Positions 1 to 12,304 are shown, numbered from the stretch's first letter. The stretch: 64,000 bases of DNA from Tubiluchus corallicola (GCA_030141605.1 JAQGDQ010000375.1:79501-143500); one strand, 5' to 3'. The notes: generated from the sequence alone by a model not told the origin. A program made the numbers and translations.

Positions 1-334
1 CAGCAACAGTAATCTTTAGAGGCTTAGACAAACACTCACTGCTGGTAATGTAATGAGTAACGATGGTTTAATATGAAACGAGCACTGTATGAAATTGAAT
101 AATAATAGTATTGTACATATACGTCTTTTTTTAAAAATTGTTACTTTGGTTTTACTTATTCTGTGACTTCAGCCCTTCAGAATTCAAATTGTTTTATTAA
201 GTTAACTATACCGACACGTGTTTCTGAGAATGCCAGAAAAAAATATAAAATTTGTTGCCCGTCAAAAATGGCTGCAGAGAACGAGTCTTTATTGCGACGT
301 CCACATTAATATCGTCGTCTAGGTGCTTTACGTT

Positions 335-590
335 CTAAAACACTTGTTGATGCCACGCATTCCTGTCCACCGCCATTGCCCACGATGCATTATCCTTCCA
401 TTCTAGAGTTGTATTTGCTAAATCTTTTTGCAGTATATCTATATTCGTCAGCAGCTGACACCCTTTCGGATTTTTCGTTTTAAGAATTTTACATAATGAT
501 ATAGAAAGAGGAAACTCTTGAGGTTGTCTTAGTGTATGCCCAATCCAATGCAACCTTCTTACTTGTATTTGCTTGCTCCAACGATATTAA
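335..590 (-). pseudogene. LINE reverse-transcriptase 3'-end relic
   Basis: The minus strand reads a short stretch of the C-terminal part of a non-LTR retrotransposon polyprotein: a WIGHTLR motif, then LT..D..QKDL, then an A.DRNAWHQQV ending. The same order of motifs occurs in the better preserved relic at 11630-12286 (WIGHMLR, LTYLDFAQKDL, ASRESWHREV), so the two belong to one family and lie in opposite orientation. No start, catalytic core or endonuclease is present; it is a dead 5'-truncated fragment. The borders are approximate. Confidence 0.6.
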
Positions 591-1241
591 TATCAGTAAA
601 TTACAAATAATATTCGCAATATTTTCTGCAGTTCTCTCCTTGTCCTGGGAGTCACTGCGTTGACTGCGAGCACACTGTGTTATTCATATAAAATGTAATA
701 CGGTATTTCTGGTTAAATTAATTTCAAAGAAGACAGTCTTGCAATAAAGCAAAGACTGAAAGCAGCTGACCCTGGTCAATAGTTAAAAAGTGATGCTTGT
801 ATTTGTTATGATTTTCGTTTGGAACGTTTTACAATTGCGAAATTCAGAAAAACGCAAGTCACTGGACGCAAATCGAATAAACGGTAAGTTAATTATACAC
901 TTACTTTCATCCTACTCACATCTCATTTACACCTACTAACCTTTTAAGTTTATTATTATTAATAATACACTTTTACATAACACTTACGTATTTTGGTCGT
1001 TATAATACCTAACAATAATCGAAAAACATAATATTTATAAAGCATAGTTTCTGTGTGTGACAACTTGCTCGTTTTCGGGCATAAATGGTGATGAAAATAA
1101 TGACGTAAAAAGAAAAGGAAGTCTGATGTACAACCGCAACAATGAAGACAGATAGTCGTAATGTCTTGAAGAGTAGCTCCAAAACTGGACAAATGTCAAT
1201 GAAGCAAGTGCAATCCTATTTTTGAAAAAGGTGTCTTATTA
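591..1241. other. Non-coding stretch, no gene seen
   Basis: AT-rich sequence without a convincing exon. It lies 3' of the Gly-rich gene on that gene's strand, so it is either the intron that begins at the donor at 1264 or flanking sequence. A 77-codon open frame here has no family features. Confidence 0.4.
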
Positions 1242-1264
1242 TTACAATGTAAAATAGTACTTAC

Positions 1265-4154
1265 TTCCTAAGTTGTTGCTGTCATACCCTCTACTCCCGT
1301 ATGAACTTTTTTCTCTACCATACTCGTCAAAGCTGCCATGTCCCCTAGAGCCCCCATTACCATTATATCCACCAGGTCCCCCATTTCCCCCATACCCTCC
1401 TGATCCTCCATTACCGCCGTAGCCTCCTGATCCTCCACTGCTGCCATAGCCTCCTGATTCTCCATTCTTGCCGTACCCTCCTGATCCTCCATTACCGCCA
1501 TACCCTCCTGATCCTCCATTGCCACCATACCCTCCTGATCCTCCATTATCGCCATACCCTCCTGATCCTCCATTGCCACCATACCCTCCTGATCCTCCAT
1601 TATCGCCATACCCTCCTGATCCTCCATTATCGCCATACCCTCCTGATCCTCCATTACTGCCATACCCTCCTGATCCTCCATTGCTGCCATATCCTCTTGA
1701 TCCTCCATTACCGCCATTCCCTCCCGATCCTCCATTACCGCCATACCCTCCCGATCCTCCATTACCGCCATACCCTCCTGATCCTCCATTGCCACCGTAC
1801 CCTCCTGATCCACCATTACTGCCGTACCCTGCTGATCCTCCATTACTGCCGTACCCTTCTAATCCTCCATTGCTACCATACCCTCCTGATCCTCCATTAC
1901 CGCCATACCCTCCTGATTCTCCATTGCCACCATACTCTCCTGATCCTCCATTACTGCCGTACCCTGCTGATCCTCCATTACTGCCGTACCCTCCTGATCC
2001 TCCATTGCCACCATACCCTCCTGATCCTCCACTACCATACCCACCAGATTCTCCACTGCCTCCATATGTGCCAGATTCTCCATTGCCACCATACCCTCCT
2101 GATCCTCCATTGCCACCATATCCTCTTGAACCGCCATTGTCACCATACCCTCCTGATCCTCCACTGCCACCATATCCTCCTGATCCTCCATTGCCACCAT
2201 ATCCTCCTGATCCTCCATTGCCTTCATATCTTCCTGATCCTCCGTTACCACCATATCCGTTTGATCCTCCATGGCCACCATACCCTCCTGAGCCACCATT
2301 GCCACCATACCCTCCTGATTTTCCACCACCCTCATATGCTCCTAATCCTCCATTGCCACCATGTCCATTTGATCTTCCATTACCACCATGTCCTCCTGAT
2401 CCTCCATTTCCCCCATATTTACCTGATCCTCCATTGCTACCATATCCTTCTGATCCTCTAATGCCATATCCTGATCCTCCATTACTACCACCATTATGAC
2501 CACCATTGCTACCATATTTCCGCTGTTTTTCTGGCCCAACATGTAATATTGGTTCAGTTATGTGCACTGTTTCGAACTGAACAGGATATTTGTTTTTTAG
2601 AAAATTATAAGTGGCACTTTGTTTTGTATTTCCCGTTGCTTTTGCTGCCTGCGAAAATAATTCCTTGGCTATTTGATCAGCATCTCGCTTTGCATTTATG
2701 CCGATACCTACTTCACCTGATCCAGTTCCACTCCTAGAAGATTTTGATCCGACAAAAGTTCTTGCTGAGCCCGATTTATATTGATCACCCACAACCGCGG
2801 GTTTCCCTTTGACTGCTGAACCTTTTGGAGCTTTTTTATCAGCTTCTTCCTTTGCTTCAATAAAACTAAAATCATCCACGTTCACAAAATCAAAAAATTC
2901 ATCTTCATTTGCTTCAGACTTACCATAAGCATCAGCTACTGGGTCTGCAAAATCTTCAATGAAATCTTCATCATATCTGCCACTGCTGCTTCCATAACCA
3001 CTGTTACCGCTATTTTCATACCCAAGGATTTCACCATTGTTTCCATAACCATTGTTCCCACCATTGGTTCCATAACCATTGCTGCCACTACTGCTTCCAT
3101 AACCACTGCTGCCACCATTGCCATAACCATTACTACCACCATTGCCTCCATAACCCTTACTGCCTCCATTGACTTTATAACCATTGCTACCACCATTGCT
3201 TCCATAACCATTGCTGCCACCATTGCTGCCACCATTGCTTCCATAACCATTGCTACCACCATTGCTTCCGTAACTATTGCTGTCACCATTGCTTCCGTAA
3301 CCATTACTACCTCCATTGCCTTTATAACCATTGCTACCACCGTTGCTTCCATAACCATTGCTGCCACCATTGCTTCCATAACCATTGCTACCACCATTGC
3401 TTTCATAACCACTGCTGCCACCATAACTTCCATAACCAGTACTGCCACCATTGTTTCCATAACCATTGATACCACCATTGCCTCCATAACCACTGCTGCC
3501 ACCATTGCCTTTATAACCATTGCTACCACCATTGCTTTCATAACCACTACTGCCACCATTGCTTCCATAACCATTGCTACCACCATTGCCTCCATAACCA
3601 TTGCTGCCACCATTGCCTCCATAACCTCTACTACCACCATTCTTTCCATAACCATTGCCTCCATAACCGTTACTGCCACCATTGCCTCCATAACCTCTAC
3701 TACCACCATTGTTTCCATAACCATTGCTACCACCATTGCCTCCATAACCATTGCTGCCACCATTGCCTCCATAACCTCTACTACCACCATTGCCTCCATA
3801 ACCGTTGCTGCCACCATTGCCTCCATAACCTCTACTACCACCATTGCCTCCATAACCTCTACTACCACCATTGCCTCCATAACCTCTACTACCATCATTG
3901 CCTCCATAACCTCTACTACCACCATTGCCTCCATAACCATTGCTGCCACCATTTCCATAACCACTACTGCCACCATTTCCATAACCGCTGCTGTCATCAC
4001 TGCTTCCATAAGAATTGCTGGCACGATAACTTCTGCTCATTCTTCCACCATGTCTTCGGCTATCATATCCACTTTGCCTGCCATTTTTGCCACTATAAGA
4101 AGCCACTGTGAGGGACACGCATGTCACTATAGCAAATATAATAATCTTCTTCAT
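1265..4154 (-). CDS. Secreted glycine-rich repeat protein (main coding exon, C-terminus probably incomplete)
   Basis: About 963 residues are encoded in this exon. Residues 1-19 form a clear signal peptide (MKKIIIFAIVTCVSLTVAS), so the product is secreted. Residues about 55-390 and 547-955 are two arms of a nine-residue repeat of the type GYGGNGGSN. Between them, at about 393-545, lies a unique core: first acidic (DEDFIEDFAD, NEDEFFDFVN), then Lys/Ser-rich, with no Cys and no recognised domain. The initiator Met is three bases after a good acceptor (pyrimidine tract then TAG at 4158-4160), so a 5' non-coding exon lies upstream. Near the 3' end there is a strong donor, GGAA|GTAAGT, at 1265/1264 in phase 1. 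The last residues of the open frame (YYFTL) are therefore probably intron, and one or more exons follow to the left, not identified. Such composition is known from structural or adhesive extracellular proteins (cuticle, silk, cement, shell matrix); which one cannot be told from sequence. Confidence 0.8.
1330..2515 (-). repeat. 27-bp coding tandem repeat, C-terminal arm
   Basis: Degenerate 27-bp units each encode nine residues of the form GGSGGYGGN. Units differ mainly at third positions and at the residue after GGS, where Gly dominates in this arm. The array has no stop codon in the coding frame and also keeps several antisense frames open, which are artefacts. Confidence 0.9.
3000..3990 (-). 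repeat. 27-bp coding tandem repeat, N-terminal arm
   Basis: Same nine-residue period as the C-terminal arm, but the residue after GGS is mostly Asn or Arg (GGSNGYGGN, GGSRGYGGN), whereas the other arm has mostly Gly. The two arms have therefore been homogenised separately. Confidence 0.9.
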
Positions 4155-4630
4155 TTCCTATTAAAAGAAAAGAAAATAAGAAATTCACTTAGAACAAGAC
4201 TTTGGACTATTTTGCTCATGTGAAATGATGTCGTTACGAAAAGAAATTGAACGAAAAGCTTTTAGGTTTCGATAATATGGTTCATATGTAGGCTTACGCG
4301 GACAGGTTTAAAATTTCGGACATTTTTCAGACTTTTTATGGTTCCTGAACTATAGGATAGGTAACTGTTGCTTGATCGTGCACGTGTCCTGTTATTGTAA
4401 TTTAGCAATTTCGTCTACGACGCAAAATCATCTAAATTGTTGCAGATTAAAACTACCATGTAAAAGTCTTTCTGATAAAAAGTCCTTAAGCGGATTTACT
4501 GATTAGATTAGATGGATTAGATTATGAGTAGTGTTACAGCAGGAATAAAATTAGCAGTTCACTATTTCGACGGATTTCCACGGATTTGCTTCGACAATCA
4601 TTCGTACGCATTATCAACAGTCTAAGGTAC

Positions 4631-5318
4631 ATTTCACAGTGAGGACGCAAGGAAAATGACGTACGGAATTGCTATTAGAAAATCAGAAAATATTTAGAAA
4701 ATCTCCGATTTTTTTCTCAAGATCCCCATGCAGCAAGAAATTTCATTTCACAGTGAAACCGCGAGCTTTTTTTCGGCACGTCCAGGTAGCTGCAACTACT
4801 TTGCGAATTATATACTGCATAATCATCTCTAAAATAAATTGTACTTGCCGTATTTTTCATATACAAAGTATGTACATATAACGTTAGTCAATGCAATGGC
4901 AGAGCTGTTTGTATTTTTAGTAAAGTTCTACTAACCACTTTAAAATCGGAAAATGTACATATATAAAATAAATATGTGCGTGCGTTATTTCTCTGTTTCA
5001 CGCATGTAGACATCGATGTTGCATTAATGAAACATAAAATCGTCAGTCTGTTAAAAGAGAGATATAAATCGAATAATTTTATACTGAAACGTGTTAATTG
5101 TTGTTCGCTAAACAAGAAAAAAGTAATTTAACAGTTAAATTTAAGACTAAATTCCGCGAGGATACCTCACGAAAATGGAACATGCAATATTTCTATCATG
5201 CAGCAATTTTCCTCATGAGGAGGATGCATAACTTCTGAAATCTGTCATAGAAAACAATGTGCTCCTTTTTTGTGAGTAATGCTGCAAGGAATTTTGCCGC
5301 GCGTCGGCACTTTGAAAA
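4631..5318 (-). mobile_element. MITE-like inverted-repeat element, copy 1
   Basis: One end reads ATTTCACAGTGAGGACGCAA at 4631. The other end, read on the minus strand from about 5318, gives a related terminus leading into GGCAAAATTCC. Long stretches match two further copies at 44100-44841 and 55810-56464 in the opposite orientation: the CATTTTC..TGAGG..TCCT blocks, the motif GCAGCTAAC..GGACGT, and the end with TTCCTTGCGTCC. No transposase frame is visible, so it is non-autonomous. Confidence 0.6.
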
Positions 5319-5962
5319 GTTCGCCAACGTGTTTTCGTGCATTATTTCATACCTTAGTGTATTCCAGCGGACGCCTATATATGCCTGCGAGCTTTTTGGG
5401 GCGTTTCAAATATCTATGTCAAGAAGCGATGAACTGTTAGTATAGTAGTGTATTGTTTCTGTTAGTGTCTATTATAATTCTAGCGACAAACGTTAAAACC
5501 AGCGAGTCCAGACTGGTCAATCATGTTTGGATACAATTATTATGGATACATAATTGTTGCAGTGAGTCGCAAGCAGCCTCACAATTGTCTTTGCCATAGG
5601 ACGACTTGCAAATTTTCCATCATTACTCTTATTATTTAGTACTTTTGAGTAAGATGTCAGTCAGAAAGAGATGTATTCTAAACAATTAATTAATATTATT
5701 AATTAATCATAAACAAGTGTATTTTAAAGGAACTTACCTTGCTTTATGTGATGTTGCACCACCGGCACAGAAAACACTCTTTGATTCAACCACTTAGTCT
5801 GTGCAATTTGCATGATTATACCGTTTATATAATAATTATTAGAAGGCGACCCAATTAGCTAAATCTTTTTAAATAAATACTGGAATCAAATTATAATCGA
5901 ACCTTTATTATAACATTGCATGAGATAAGTGTTGAAAAGCTAGCATGCATGCTAATTCAAGT

Positions 5963-6066
5963 TGGTGATGATGATGGTGGTGGTGGTGGTGGTGGTGGTG
6001 GTGGTGGTGAGGGTGATGGTGATGAAGACAATGAGGATGATGATGATGATGATCATAATAATAATA
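5963..6066 (+). repeat. GGT/GAT trinucleotide microsatellite
   Basis: A run of GGT units passes into GAT units, bordered by GATGATGATG blocks. It explains two short Val/Met and Gly/Asp open frames here, which are not genes. Confidence 0.95.
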
Positions 6067-7420
6067 GCAGATATTTTATTCAGTCTTATTTATTACGAGC
6101 CGTCTCTATTGAACATTGAACTTCGTGCAATATATACACAACAAATAGCAGGAAATATTACCTAAAATTTAAAAGTAGTTTTACGTATCAGATTATAACT
6201 ATATGTTATTTTTACGTTGTTACAAAATAAAGTTATATCGTATTTTAGTTGTTTTATTTACTTAAAGCGGAAAAGCAAGAGCTAGCTAATATTGTCTAAG
6301 TAATCTTTTATAAAAGTTCTGGATTCTGTTAAATAATAGCCTTCGATGCAACTACCAAAGATATGTATGATAATTTACCACAGTGCCCAACTTATAAGGA
6401 ATTATTTCTATACAGTTAAACATCATTTATAGATGTAATTGGTAGGTCATTGAGTAGCCGTACGGTTTGTCCTTCTCTACCGTCGGTCACTGGAAACTGC
6501 AAAAACAAGAAAATTCTGGACTTGGACTAGATAATTTTTTATGCTTTTGTGCTCGCCTGGCTTTATATTGCGGTGATATTCACCATACATGACCAAAGAT
6601 AATTATCACGTTTTGAGTTAATGACCTTGATTTCAGATGATTTGTGACGTAATGTAACATTGTGTGAGTATGTTACATCTAACAACTAGATTCCAATTCA
6701 CCACTGCATTGCGTCAGTTAAATTATTTTAGCTATATCATTTTTTGGCTTTTGACACCAGATCTTTATCATATCAAGGCTTTATTACCTTATTGTAATAA
6801 TACAAATAAAAAACGCTAGGTCAGATCGTTCCATAGGAAATACATAAAAACATAATACATACTATTTACAGAGATGTACAATATTCATCTGTGACAGTAT
6901 TAAAAAGTAATAGTGAAAAAATAATAAAAAACTAAGATTACAAACATCTTTCTAATCACATGCGCAATGTCCGATATACGTCACTATTTATTAAATTACT
7001 TAAAACTGCAATCTGACGATTGTAAGATTGATTAAATTGTAAATACATTTCCTTTCAAGCACTTTAAAAGTGGCATATTTATTTATACACATAACTGCGT
7101 TAGAAGTGACACATTGAAAATTTCAACCATTCCCGTCTTGTGTACTTTTATAAAAATTAGGCATATAGAAATATTCCTCAAAGAGATAGCCCATATATAG
7201 TTCTGATAAATGAGCAAAAATTCCACCCAAAGTTACTTATCCGACCTCTTACAGATACTTAATCGTGGCGCACGCCTTAAACACTTAAGTGTACACTTTT
7301 ACAAACCAATTGTTGTTTTTGTTATGCAAGAGACGTAAAAAGCAACATGTCTAAAAGTTAATGCGGCAGAAAGTTATTTGATCATTTTTTTGCTAGTATA
7401 TAAGGTGCATAGAGGTCTTC

Positions 7421-7544
7421 AATATTCTTTTGTAGGGGAATCTTGCCTTTAGTAAACGTTTCTTTCACTGTTGACTAAATCTTTCTTGTTTATTAGTTTG
7501 TAAAGTAATGTATTTAATAGTGGTTCTATAAACAAACACACATA
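7421..7544 (+). repeat. Diverged direct repeat, copy a
   Basis: Begins AATATTCTTTTGTAGGGGAA and ends in AACAAACACACATA. It matches 8534-8660 over its whole length with scattered differences and small indels. The source element is unknown. Confidence 0.65.
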
Positions 7545-8533
7545 TTCCGCAGCGCTTATATTATTGAAGAATGTAACATACCACACGTATCTCTGCGATA
7601 TGATATTATAACAGCCGTTAATAAAAAATGAAATTCGGGTTATTTTGTTGTCAGTTTTTTCTTATTTCCAAACAAGAAAGTCACTTCGAAAAATATCAGC
7701 AAAAAACTTGCAGCTTAGTAAACATTGAGCAAATGAAAACTTTTGTCTTGTAATGTAAAGCAATTATCATTATCTTACAGTACTTTTTAGTGTGTTTTTG
7801 TATAACGAAGAGCTCAAGATACTGCTGTAATTTACAAATTTCCTTTTTAATTAACCGCAGCACTATTAAACCATTACAAACACTAAACGTGATCTGTTTT
7901 ATTATTATAAACTTCGCTTTTACTGGTTGATTTTCTATTCCATGCGTTCTAGAAAATGCAGGTATGAAACCTGTAAATACCTGTAATTAGCGTACTAATT
8001 TTCGAAAAACCGTGCCATTAAAACAGCTAAGTGAGCGCTGCTAACAATTAACTCAGAATATGGACATTTAATTAGAAACTAGTGTAATCATATTACAAGT
8101 TTGATTTACAGCAAGAAAAATTTTTAACACAAATATTTCATTTTAAAAATAAGCACAAGAGATTATGGTGCAATCCTTAATTAATCGAGAATAACTATGA
8201 TAAAAACCGAGGAGCACAATACCCACGTATGAAATGTCTACGTTATCAGTATGATAGATTGACCCTTTTTAATAATATTGAATATTAGTTTCACTTTATT
8301 TTCTGTCATACCAAATGACGATGACAAATTTGTCTTTATAATGAGTAGTCAAGATATCGAATTATGCAAGATAATAGTAGCTTTTCTGGAATCATCCTTT
8401 CAGACTAGGAATCAGTTATTGTCTAAACAAAATCTAGATACAATGGTGTAATACTACTTTATGCAACATGTCGTGATATCTATTTTTAATATTCGTATGA
8501 ATTAATTGTTATTTGTTCTGTACGCTCGAGCCA

Positions 8534-8660
8534 CAATATTCTTTTGTAAGGGGATTTTGTCTCTATTAAATGTCTCTTCCACTACAGCTTAAATCTGTCT
8601 TGTTTATTTGTTTGTATGTAAGTAATGTGTATAATGGTGGCTTAACAAACAAACACATAC
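8534..8660 (+). repeat. Diverged direct repeat, copy b
   Basis: Begins AATATTCTTTTGTAAGGGGA and ends in AACAAACACATA. It is the partner of 7421-7544, 1.1 kb away in the same orientation. The two could be a local duplication or two insertions of one short element. Confidence 0.65.
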
Positions 8661-9327
8661 TAAGATTGTATAGGGCATCGACTTTGATCGAACAGAATGA
8701 CCAAAACATTTATAATTACAAAAACTTACCATAATCTAACCTAACCTAATTTTACTGAGCGTTTGTGACATAACGGGGATGCATCGTGTACTCCTAATAA
8801 ATAAATAAAAAACTAATGATCCAAAAAAACTTGCGCCTTTTCTGCTTACTGATCTAAATGCAAACTTAGTTAAATAAGAAAAAAGAAAAAGCAAATTCCC
8901 TCTCTCTAGGGGGAGTAGGAAAGCTACTCTCCACATTACGCACGATGTGTAGGAGCAAAAGTCTGGAAAGGCAAGACTATGGTTAGCATTGATATTTCAA
9001 CAAGTTTAACGAGGAACTGAAATACAGCCCAGTACATAATGAAGTACCATAATAAAAAGGTTAGTTGAACTTTGCAGATTAATAATCTGACTAAATGCAT
9101 CAAGCTGCACAGAAAAGGTAATTGTAACTGAATGAACTTGTCACTTGTTCACTGCAGGTAATGGCTAGTCTGGCTTTATAGATGACAGCAAATGACTAAT
9201 AGCCACTATTCATCAATTTGCTGTAGTCATTTCAAGGAAGTTTTATGCAAGAGCGGATAATAATAGAGAACATAGTGGCGACTTATTGACCAAAGCCGAA
9301 GCGTTGTTATAAGCCAAGGTGTGCAAG

Positions 9328-9333
9328 AGAAAA

Positions 9334-9372
<39 letters not shown>

Positions 9373-9515
9373 AGACAAAAGAGAAGGGTAGAGACAGAGA
9401 GAGAGGAAAAAGAGAGCGGGGTGAAGGGGAGAGAAAGAGAGAGAAAAAGAAAGAAAGAGAAAGGAGGAAGGGAGAGAGAGAGAGAGAGAAAGAGAGAGAA
9501 AGGGAGAGAGAGAGA
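9328..9515 (+). repeat. GA-rich microsatellite
   Basis: Purine-only stretch of GA, GAAA and GGGA units. The open frames of about 70-120 codons over it (Arg/Glu-rich on one strand, Ser/Leu-rich on the other) are products of composition. Confidence 0.95.
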
Positions 9516-10258
9516 TTTGTAGATGAAGAATAAAAGTCGAGATGATTTTGAAACAGTGTTGACAGCCTTGCCTTTTCGGTCTATTACATGGACATCGTTC
9601 ATATAGTTTGTTCTGCTCCCAGCTACAACCGTCTACATTACGCAGGGACTGTAGAACCACATAAGAATGCGATTTGATATCTAAACCTTACAATATGTCC
9701 TGTAGTGGTTTCGCAGAAAATGAAGCTCGTTAAACATAACCAAATCAAATATGACATATTACGTAGGTATGCATGAACTATGAACTATTGTAGGCATGCT
9801 ATTAGGCAGGTGGGCGTGCTTAAAATACTACTAAACTGGAATATGGATCTTAGACTCTGAGTGAATTAAGGTGCTAACTGATTTGTAATTTGTCTTGTTG
9901 TGGTCACAAAGCCTTTTTCTGTAGAGCTCATTTTTCTATAATACTTCATTGATATCAGCGTGTTTTTTATTTTTGTTAAACATATTAAACTGTAGTAAAA
10001 AATCTAAATAGTTTATAGCAACAAAGATGAGACTAAAATAACAAAACAATTTATTTTATGAATAAAACATGACCTGTACAAGTTTGCGTTTGCGTAAGCA
10101 AGGTCTAGCTCACATTGCTGCCGGATTCATTAAAGTACCTTGCCCATTGCGCATGTCTGCAGACATGTATCTTCTTCACATTTAGTAAAGTAATAAGAGA
10201 GCTTACATTTCAACAAGTTAACAAGCCAGACTGGTTCTAGCCCTGAGCATCACATGAC

Positions 10259-11359
10259 ATGTCGTGCAAAACAAAAGTAAAACCAATCCACAGGATGCCG
10301 TGCAAGTCGCCATTTTTGATAGAAGAAGGAACAGAAAAGGTTGTCGCAAAACCAAAGAAAAACTGCGACGAACACGATCTTAAGATAGTTACTGGAAGAT
10401 ATTCCAAGTTTTCATTTATGGATGAGATCTCGTCGCTTGCTTGCGTGATGAAAATTTGTGGTATATTTCCATTCGCTTTGTCTAAGTTCTCAGCGTTTCA
10501 TCTTTGGCATTCGGTCGCCTTTATACCAATTATCTTTGTGGCTTTAATTGGTCAGTGTTTGATTCTAATTCGTGACATGGCTGATCAAGTGTCTTTTGCT
10601 GATCACACTACAGAGATTGTCTTCTGGACTGAAGCTTTGTTCATCCTTATCATGCTAATTTCTTTGAGGTATAAGTTTCCAGTATTTCTGAATCATCTAA
10701 ACGATTACGTCAAAGTGTTTTCAACACAAGAATCTAAGAGCATAAAGGAATTTTTTAGAAAGCTAAACATTTGGCTATTCATATTTTTATCAGTTAATCT
10801 CTTGGCGGCCATTTTCGTCATTACGTTATTTTCTGTCAGCGGGTACAAGATGGAGGAAATACCCCTGGCAGCTTTTGGGTCGCGTCTTCAAGTCTGGCAA
10901 GCACCGTGGAGAGGCATTTGGCTTGTTTTGTTTTACATATTTGCAATGAATTCCTATCTTCTAATTGACCTACCACAGATTCTGGTTGTTACTATTTGTT
11001 TCTTTTTGGCATCAGAAATGGATCATCTAAATAAAGAACTTGAGATTTTAGTAAATGCTCATGAGAACAGTGAGAAAGTTAGTATTGCTAAACAAAATAT
11101 TTCATTGTCACTGCAAGAAAAAATTTCATCTATAAGAAGGCGTCATCAAGAACTGTGCAAAGTAATCAGCGCCGCAGATTTAATGTTTTCCAGTATTACT
11201 ATGGTGAAATATACAGCTGACTGCCTATTCTTCCTAATGGCTGTGTACTTAGCTATCTACCAAGGTATTAATATGTCTGATGCATATGTAGTGGAAATGG
11301 TTGAAACAACGCTATATTTCATTCTGTACTCGTATGCGCTGTCCAACTTGAGTACTAAG
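10259..11359 (+). CDS. Gustatory-receptor-like 7TM protein, main exon (C-terminus missing)
   Basis: The exon encodes 367 residues, starting at ATG 10259. Six hydrophobic segments can be seen, near residues 82-104, 119-137, 170-192, 219-252, 318-336 and 344-364. A cytoplasmic-type stretch before the fifth carries RRRHQELCKVISAADLMFS. That pattern (Arg-rich helix, H..LC, D..FS) is characteristic of the invertebrate gustatory-receptor family (Pfam 7tm_7), which acts as ligand-gated cation channels or receptors in the plasma membrane. The open frame runs to 11392, but a strong donor AAG|GTAAGG at 11359/11360 in phase 0 shows that the last ten codons are intronic. Insect members typically have a phase-0 intron just before the exon for the seventh helix, which fits. 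No seventh-helix exon was found downstream, where LINE and LTR relics begin. The gene may be split by a long intron or be truncated. The ligand is unknown. Confidence 0.75.
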
Positions 11360-11437
11360 GTAAGGAGCTTTAATCTTGCTGAATTGTACTAGGATATTAT
11401 TTCATTGATAAATACATTTCCAAATTTCTGGTCAGTA

Positions 11438-11612
11438 AGTAATTAGGTAGTTAGGTAGGTAGGGAGATAGGTAGTTGGGTAGATAGGTAGGTAGGTAGGT
11501 AGGTAGGTAGGTAGGTAGGTATGTAGGTAGGTAGGTAGGTAGGTATGTAGGTAGGTAGGTAGGTAGGTAGGTAGGTAGGTAGGTAGGTAGGTAGCTAAAT
11601 ATGTAGGTAGGT
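11438..11612 (+). repeat. (GTAG)n tetranucleotide microsatellite
   Basis: Nearly pure GTAG/GGTA units with a few ATGT variants. It lies directly 5' of the LINE relic and inside the presumed last intron of the receptor gene. Confidence 0.95.
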
Positions 11613-11629
11613 AGGCATAACTGAACAGA

Positions 11630-12286
11630 ATGGATCTCGTTGTAAACAAAAATAAAACTGAAGAGTTTCACATAACACGCCATGGTGATGAATCATGGCA
11701 AAGATGCAAGTATCTCGGTAGTCTGCTGGCAACAGAACACGACATATCAAGACGGAAGATAATGGCATCGTCAGCTTACTCAAAACTCACAAAAGTTCTT
11801 GAGAATAGGAAGATTTCTTTGAAAACAAAAATTAGAATATTCTCAGCCTTAGTTGAAACTGTATTTCTGTATAACTCTGAGCTCTGGACATTAAAAGCAA
11901 ATCGTCAAGCTGAAATCGACGCATTTCAAAGGCGAAATTACAGAAACATTTTGGGTATTAGATGGCCAAAGAAAATTTCAAACAAAGATCTATATGAAAA
12001 AATAAAAGAAGAACCTTGGACAAGAAAAATAAAAAGACGCCGTTTAAGATGGATTGGGCATATGCTTAGACTACCTGATGATATTCCAGTGAAGATAGCT
12101 CTTCAACAAGCCATAGAACCAGCTAAAAAACCTGCAGGAGGACAAATGTTAACATATTTAGATTTTGCACAGAAAGATTTAAACACTTCAGCATTGATCC
12201 TTAGAAATAAATGTGCTTGGGGCATTGCGGCGAGCAGGGAGTCCTGGCATAGGGAGGTGAGCAGAATCATGTCACTGGACATGTGA
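11630..12286 (+). pseudogene. Non-LTR retrotransposon reverse-transcriptase C-terminal fragment
   Basis: A 218-codon uninterrupted frame matches the region downstream of the catalytic palm in LINE polyproteins of the kind often annotated as 'craniofacial development protein 2-like' or endonuclease-reverse transcriptase. Motifs: CKYLGSLL, FLYNSELWTL, IDAFQRR, LGIRWPKKISN, RRLRWIGHMLRLP. The endonuclease, RT motifs and any start are missing, so it is 5'-truncated, as usual for LINE insertions, although the frame is still intact. A related fragment is at 335-590. Identity as a LINE is firm; the clade cannot be fixed from this part. Confidence 0.85.
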
Positions 12287-12304
12287 TTCATTGGATGATG
12301 ATAT

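Larger units (their letters stand above)
5319..10258. other. Gene-free stretch upstream of the receptor gene
   Basis: About 4.9 kb of AT-rich DNA without a convincing exon. It contains a GGT/GAT microsatellite, a diverged direct-repeat pair at 7.4 and 8.5 kb, and a GA-rich microsatellite. The promoter and any 5' non-coding exon of the receptor at 10259 should lie in its right part, but no TATA or initiator element could be fixed with confidence. Confidence 0.5.

Noticed and set aside
1468-2499. Long plus-strand frame (343 codons, Pro/Tyr/Leu-rich) and other antisense frames over the Gly-rich gene
   Set aside because: They arise because the 27-bp repeat keeps several frames free of stops. The minus frame has the signal peptide, splice sites and a non-repetitive core.
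2936-4024. Second minus-strand frame of 362 codons (Met/Val/Ala repeats)
   Set aside because: Shifted frame of the same repeat, without signal peptide or core.
4669-4881. Similar short frames at 4669-4881 and 44604-44861, and at 5257-5445 and 43958-44176
   Set aside because: They look conserved only because they lie in copies of the same inverted-repeat element. No start context, splice signal or family supports coding.
9243-9660. Ser/Leu-rich frames of 117-119 codons
   Set aside because: Translation of the GA microsatellite.
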